Source: Nymphaea colorata (Eukaryota; Streptophyta; Magnoliopsida; Nymphaeales; Nymphaeaceae). Taken from it: a stretch of 64,000 bases of DNA. The notes beneath the pieces are model-generated. The model was not told the DNA's origin. It made no database searches and saw only the letters and a list, made by a program, of their open reading frames with translations. Position 1 is the first letter of the stretch. The number at the start of each line of letters is the position of its first letter. Made by a program: the position numbers and the translations under genes. The stretch is from the NCBI RefSeq assembly GCF_008831285.2, contig NC_045147.1:21282981-21346980 (forward strand), given 5' to 3'. Below are positions 59,444 through 64,000 of the stretch, piece by piece.

Positions 59444-60463
59444 CTTTTAAAAGCCAGCAAGGTGAGAAATGGTTACAGCTGATAGGTAGAATGCTTCAAG
59501 TCATGCCTTAAAGTAGCCACACAGTTCACATTTTTAACCCGTGCAACTGTCTCCTCAAGGCTCAAACACAGAAGGATAAACACCCTTGTCTTCCTGAATT
59601 TTCCTCCTTGCTGTATACATTCTGACTGCAATTAACCATTCAATTTAGAACATTGGGAATGGGGGCTAAACATAAAAACAGAAGATAAATGTCCTGAAAA
59701 CCCAAGATAATCAAAATAAAAGCCACTTCAACTTCAAATAAAGACACCAATGTGTTCTACTACCTCAGGAACGGTAAATATAAAAAGACAAAATCCACTG
59801 CAAGGCACCAAAAGGCAACAGGTTTTTCAAATTCTTCAGTATTCCATTCAAATAATCACCACTCCCTGAAAATTTTCGTCAACACAATAATAACCAGATG
59901 ATTGTAAAGCTGTTATCAATATGTGATGATTCTGATTGGAAAAGGGTCCGCCATGGTGCTCAAATACTTAACGAGAACTTCAAATAAAATGGAACGTTCT
60001 ACATCTTGCGAGAAATTAAAAATTCAATAGAAATCGGTACTACAAGATAAATCAATTTTTCGTGGTCACATGTTCAGCGCCTTTTTCTTTCTTTTCGGCT
60101 TATTAAACCAAGCCTACATAAAAAAATTGTTCCAGAAAGAGTACATACAGGAAAAAAAAAAGAAACCCTAATCTTCTTAGACTAAAAATCATATAGTGTC
60201 CATAGTTTCTTCGGTCAAAACAGATAAAAAAACTTAGCCATCGAGTTTCATAAGAATGACTCAGAAACAAGCCGCGGATTCGATGCTCACAGCCTTCTCC
60301 GACTCGAACGTCAACGTGGCCTACCAGAGATAAAAGGGTCCAGAATTTGCTGCGCAATCGAGTGCCAGACCAGCCAAAAGGAAAGAAAACCAAAATAACC
60401 TCAAAAACAAAAGCATTTGATCCATGAAAGGGTTTTGAGGGGAGGGGGGAGAGAGAGACACAC

Positions 60464-60569
60464 CTGATTTGGCGAACTTCAGGAAGGGGTTCGCTGCTGC
60501 AGACGAGACGACGACTACGCACTCGGCACTCCGGCTCGGCCTCAAAATAAGAAGAGGAGAAGATGACAT
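60464..60569 (-). other. Possible first exon of a minus-strand gene
   Basis: An ATG at 60569 opens 35 codons ending at CAG|GTGTGT (60464/60463), in locally GC-rich DNA like a plant gene start. The peptide (Ser-rich start, then AAANPFLKFAKSG) matches no family I know. It could be the 5' end of the AHA1-like locus or simply 5' UTR. Confidence 0.3.
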
Positions 60570-60876
60570 AGGAGGTGCGACGCGCCTCTCGCGGAGATCT
60601 CCAGATCGCTGGGGACAGACGGAGGAATGAGGGTGGCTACGGTGAAGCTGCTGGGAGAACTGTTCTCTCTCTACCCAGCCCTAACGGGCAGAAAAAAGTT
60701 TTCCGGGATGTTCGTCCCACCGGAAAACCTTTTTCTGAAATGTGCTCAACAATGTCTCCTATCGTGTGTAGCGGCGGCCCACCATTTCTAGTACTTCCTT
60801 TTCTTGGACTTGGACTGATTGCAATCGAAGGACGTTCCAATCCCTGCTCAAACAAACCAATTGTTGCTCCCGCAAT

Positions 60877-61292
60877 TCAGGTTGCATTTGGTATTTCCAG
60901 AAAATGTTTTCTACATTTTCAAATGTTTGGTAAACATGGAAACATTTTGTGTTTGATGCACCCAAAAAAAATTATGGATTTTTGTACCTTGGATTTTTTT
61001 TCCATAGAAAGTGAATGAAAATTTGTTTTCCATGAATTCTGATTGCATTTTGTAAGTCCAGATAATATTTCTACAAAATATTTCAAATGTTTGAATCTCT
61101 ACTCTTATTTAGTTCATTTTGTGTTTGATGCATCTGAAAAAAAAAATCTCTGGATCTTTGCACCTTGACTTTTTTTTCTTAGAAAAAAAATTCTGAAATA
61201 AGGCGAAAGGAAAATTTTTTCCCATGGATTCTGATTGTGTTTGGTAAGTCCAGAGAATATTTCTACAAAATATTTCAGGTGTTTATCAAACA
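60877..61292. repeat. Three degenerate tandem copies of a unit of about 155-185 bp
   Basis: Each copy has 'attctgattg(c/t)(a/g)tttgg', 'aagtccaga.aatatttctac', 'aaaatatttca..tgttt' and, in the first two, 'tttgtgtttgatgca' with 'tggatctttg.acctt'. Copies begin near 60877, 61034 and 61218. Non-coding. Confidence 0.75.
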
Positions 61293-64000
61293 AGGTAAAA
61301 TTTATTGGACAAAAAATTAAATCACCTCTTCAAAGAACATTTGGATTCATCATCTTTCCAGCAGAAAAAGGGCCGATGCTTTATTCTTACAAGCATTGAA
61401 CTGCATTCGATATGAGAGTGAAAAAGAAATGTTTTCGTTAATAAACTTATGTCAGCAACAAGAAACAAGAAAACGTTTCCTATGTTGTTTCTTAGGCTAT
61501 CTAATAAGGAGATTGTGTTTACTTAGTTAATTTTGTGAACGGATTCTTGTATTTGTTCATTTAATAATTTAGTTTTCAAAATATTTTTTTTTTCTCCAAG
61601 TTAGTATAAACTCATCCGACGCATTATTTTTCACAAAATTTTAAAACGGCGCAGCATCCCTTTTAAAAAATTACCTCGACATCCCACTACTTCTTAGACT
61701 TTTAACAATACTCTTAGTTCCTAACAAAATTTTACACGAACAACGTACGACCTATAAAAAAAAAATCATATTTAAATCTTCTGTTATTTTTACTTGAAAA
61801 ATACATCTCAAACATGTTCCCCGTTTACATGATTTTGATATTGATTTGATAAAAATATTTAACAAGATGAAAAAATAACTTTTTCTAACCCTTGCATCCC
61901 CCACTTGGTTTATGGTAAAACTCATTTATGTTATCATTCAAACGCGCCTGAAATGGCGTTTTGGAAGCAAAACTTTTTTTTTTTTTTTTACCTCTGAAAA
62001 CTAGTTATGCTATGTCATTCAAATGCTCCCTAAGACTTGGATCATCTGTAGACATTACTAAAATGAACTAAATAAGAGTAGAGATTCAAACTAGAGTTTC
62101 CGAACCTAATTTCAAATCGAGATGCTCTCATGTGGATGAGATTTCCTACATTGGGACTTGATAAAGTATCTTGTATTAAAAAATTCATTTCCTTGGTATT
62201 TATTACAAGAGCCCTTTTCTCCCCAAACGGAAAATGGTGTCAGATCACCACCATGGCGTCGGTCTCAAATATTTAATGATTTTTTTTCTACCCCCGTAAT
62301 ATGATTATTTATACATAGAATCTCATTATAAATTTTAAACTTTTATGCTCAGACTTATAAGTATAGAGTTAGTCATGTGAATCACCCAAATGTGAGGTGC
62401 GTGCATCAGAATTTGGTTGGTACTGAAATGCGTAAAATTTTGTAAGATAAAAAAAGTAGATGGATTTTCGGACTTGTTGAATATATTTATGCCGTTGGAT
62501 TATACATATATAAACTTTCCTGGTAGTCATCCATCTTAGGTGTGCATATCGATAGCTGTTAAGATGGACGGTTTGTATGTGAACCTCCAGGTGTTCCCGC
62601 TCCAAAAATTATGAAAACTTCAAATCTTTTGTTGATGATGTGTTTACTGTGAAGCCTGTTTTGTTGAATTATATATATATAGTTTTGTCAGAATTATCCA
62701 GCCATCCATCATTATAGATGGTTAAATAAAAAAACAAAAAGAAATAAGTGATGAGCATTTCCTTAATCTAATACGATTTTATACCTTTTTTTTGTTTTCT
62801 CTTAATTATTTATAATCTTATATAAAGCAGATGGATTTGATTAACTGGGTAGGTGACTCTAGTTACCATATATATATATATATCAACGAAAAGACATTTA
62901 AAAATCCGTTTTTAACAAAGTTATGTTTCCATTCTGAGTAGAAGGCAAATTAATTACTTTTGACCGCAGTAGTATCTTTCTGTTGTTTTTCTGTTTTTGT
63001 TTTCTTGTAAGTCCGGCCGACTCTACGTCTGGCCTAAAGATGAAATGTGGTCCAGTCGACGACACTTCTCAAAAAGAAATGGAGAATTTGACGTCTAGCC
63101 ACCGGTGGCGGTGGGGCGGACCATATCCCTCCGCCACTGGTGAGTCTGACACGCCATGCAAATGCATGGCTTGTGCGAATCTGCTTTCCTTTCTCTCTTT
63201 CTTGAACTAAAAAGATTCTGCTCCGATAGTCGTTCCGACCACTTAGCTAGAGGTTTTGGACTTCAAAATCGGAAAAAGTTCAAGTCTTGCCCCATCTCTT
63301 GGTACAAAGTCACATACAAAGTGTGACGATGCTTTGCCAAGAGAAGAGAGTTGCAGAGAATATCATTAGTGGTTTTCAGTGTTCGTTTCAGTCTGTTTGT
63401 TTTGGAAAAAACCGTGGATTGGCAAGGCACAGTTGTTGTCTGCAGCTTTTTGGCATCAGGACGAAGGATGCTGCAAATACAGTAAACCTTCTCCAGTCTG
63501 GCCTTCTGCTCAATGGTGCAGGGAGAAGCACTTGTGGGTATGAATTGATCATACTGCTAAGCCTCAACCTGGTTAGTGGTCGACGCTGTGATTTTCTGAA
63601 ACTGAACCCCAACTCAAGCTATTTAAGAACTTACTTCTACATTAGATTAAGATTCTTGCAAATCTCAGAGCAGTCTAGATTTGAGCTCAACTACAAACTA
63701 TAACATTATAATCCACTTATTGATCCAATAAGCCTGAGCAATCGGATCCAGCCTCAGGTCAGTGGAACGATAACTGTGGCCCATTTGCATCTCCATCTTT
63801 AAAATCTGAAAGTCCTGAAAAACGCATATTCAAATTATTTTACCACGTACTAACATGGTTTAACCAACTCATCCTTTCGAGTCCTGGATATGGTTCTGAC
63901 TGGATTTTGATTTGGACCCATGTTAGTACTTTGGTCCGGCCTGGATTCACCCGTGTCTGATGGAGGCTCAAGTTTGGGATTGGCGCCTGGTTAACTCTGC
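61293..64000. other. AT-rich terminal region without a recognised gene
   Basis: It holds copy 2 of the dispersed repeat (62105-62283), TA-rich tracts (62667-62682, 62869-62882) and a 138-codon frame at 63287-63703 with no recognisable motif. Near the end, gtactaacatg (63847) and catgttagtac (63921) form an inverted pair that may mark a repeat terminus. Confidence 0.55.
62105..62283 (+). repeat. Dispersed direct repeat, copy 2 of 2
   Basis: It matches 51490-51655 in the same orientation, with a short extra segment (gatgctctcatgtggatgag) near its start. Confidence 0.85.

Noticed and set aside
60575-61018. 147-codon plus-strand frame
   Set aside because: It overlaps the opposite side of a possible minus-strand first exon and then runs into the degenerate tandem repeats; no family resemblance.
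63287-63703. 138-codon frame near the window end
   Set aside because: No recognisable motif, no convincing promoter or splice signals, and ordinary composition for chance frames here.

Overview
This is nuclear DNA from a flowering plant. Genes are split by many GT..AG introns, introns and intergenic DNA are AT-rich and full of non-autonomous transposons, and three recognisable genes match plant families. I cannot name the species; the long, transposon-loaded introns suggest a mid-sized or large genome. There is no operon structure, CRISPR array, rRNA or tRNA gene that I can see.

Layout: (1) 1-1983 (+), the 3' part of an intronless coiled-coil gene that is cut off by the window start. (2) 1984-6905, AT-rich intergenic DNA. 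(3) 7.0-13.3 kb (+), a five-coding-exon gene of the EDR4/DUF3133 zinc-ribbon family with an XLG-like C-terminus. Its leader carries two uORFs that appear chained by ATGA overlaps. (4) 13.9-14.4 kb, a tandem array of units of about 130 bp. (5) 15.4-24.2 kb (-), an 11-exon ABC1/UbiB atypical kinase, best matched to plastid ABC1K9. (6) 25.5-50.7 kb (+), a 19-exon gene encoding a plant SHPRH-type protein: a split SNF2 helicase with PHD and RING fingers. The ABC1K9 and SHPRH genes are divergent, about 1.3 kb apart between start codons. (7) 50.7-64 kb, gene-poor DNA with a duplicated receptor-kinase remnant, CACTA-like terminal repeats, a GA-rich minisatellite inside a TIR element, a frameshifted AHA1-like relic and other repeats.

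The exon models for the EDR4-like, ABC1K9 and SHPRH genes were assembled by hand from splice sites and reading-frame continuity. Each closes in frame (1081, 546 and 1672 aa), and each looks intact. The EDR4-like/ABC1K9 adjacency recalls the neighbouring Arabidopsis loci At5g05190 and At5g05200, so this may be an old conserved gene pair.

The most distinctive non-coding content lies in the SHPRH introns. There are three copies of a hAT-like family full of a CGATAC motif, each flanked by 8-bp duplications matching at 7 of 8 bases. There are two copies of a GGTACG-ended family with 9-bp duplications, and one hAT-like copy is nested inside one of these. Other TIR elements are present, as is a 122-bp duplication that created a second, frame-breaking 3' splice site before the last exon. 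I found nothing that amounts to a new biological system; the chained uORFs and the splice-site duplication are the best candidates for new regulatory biology.
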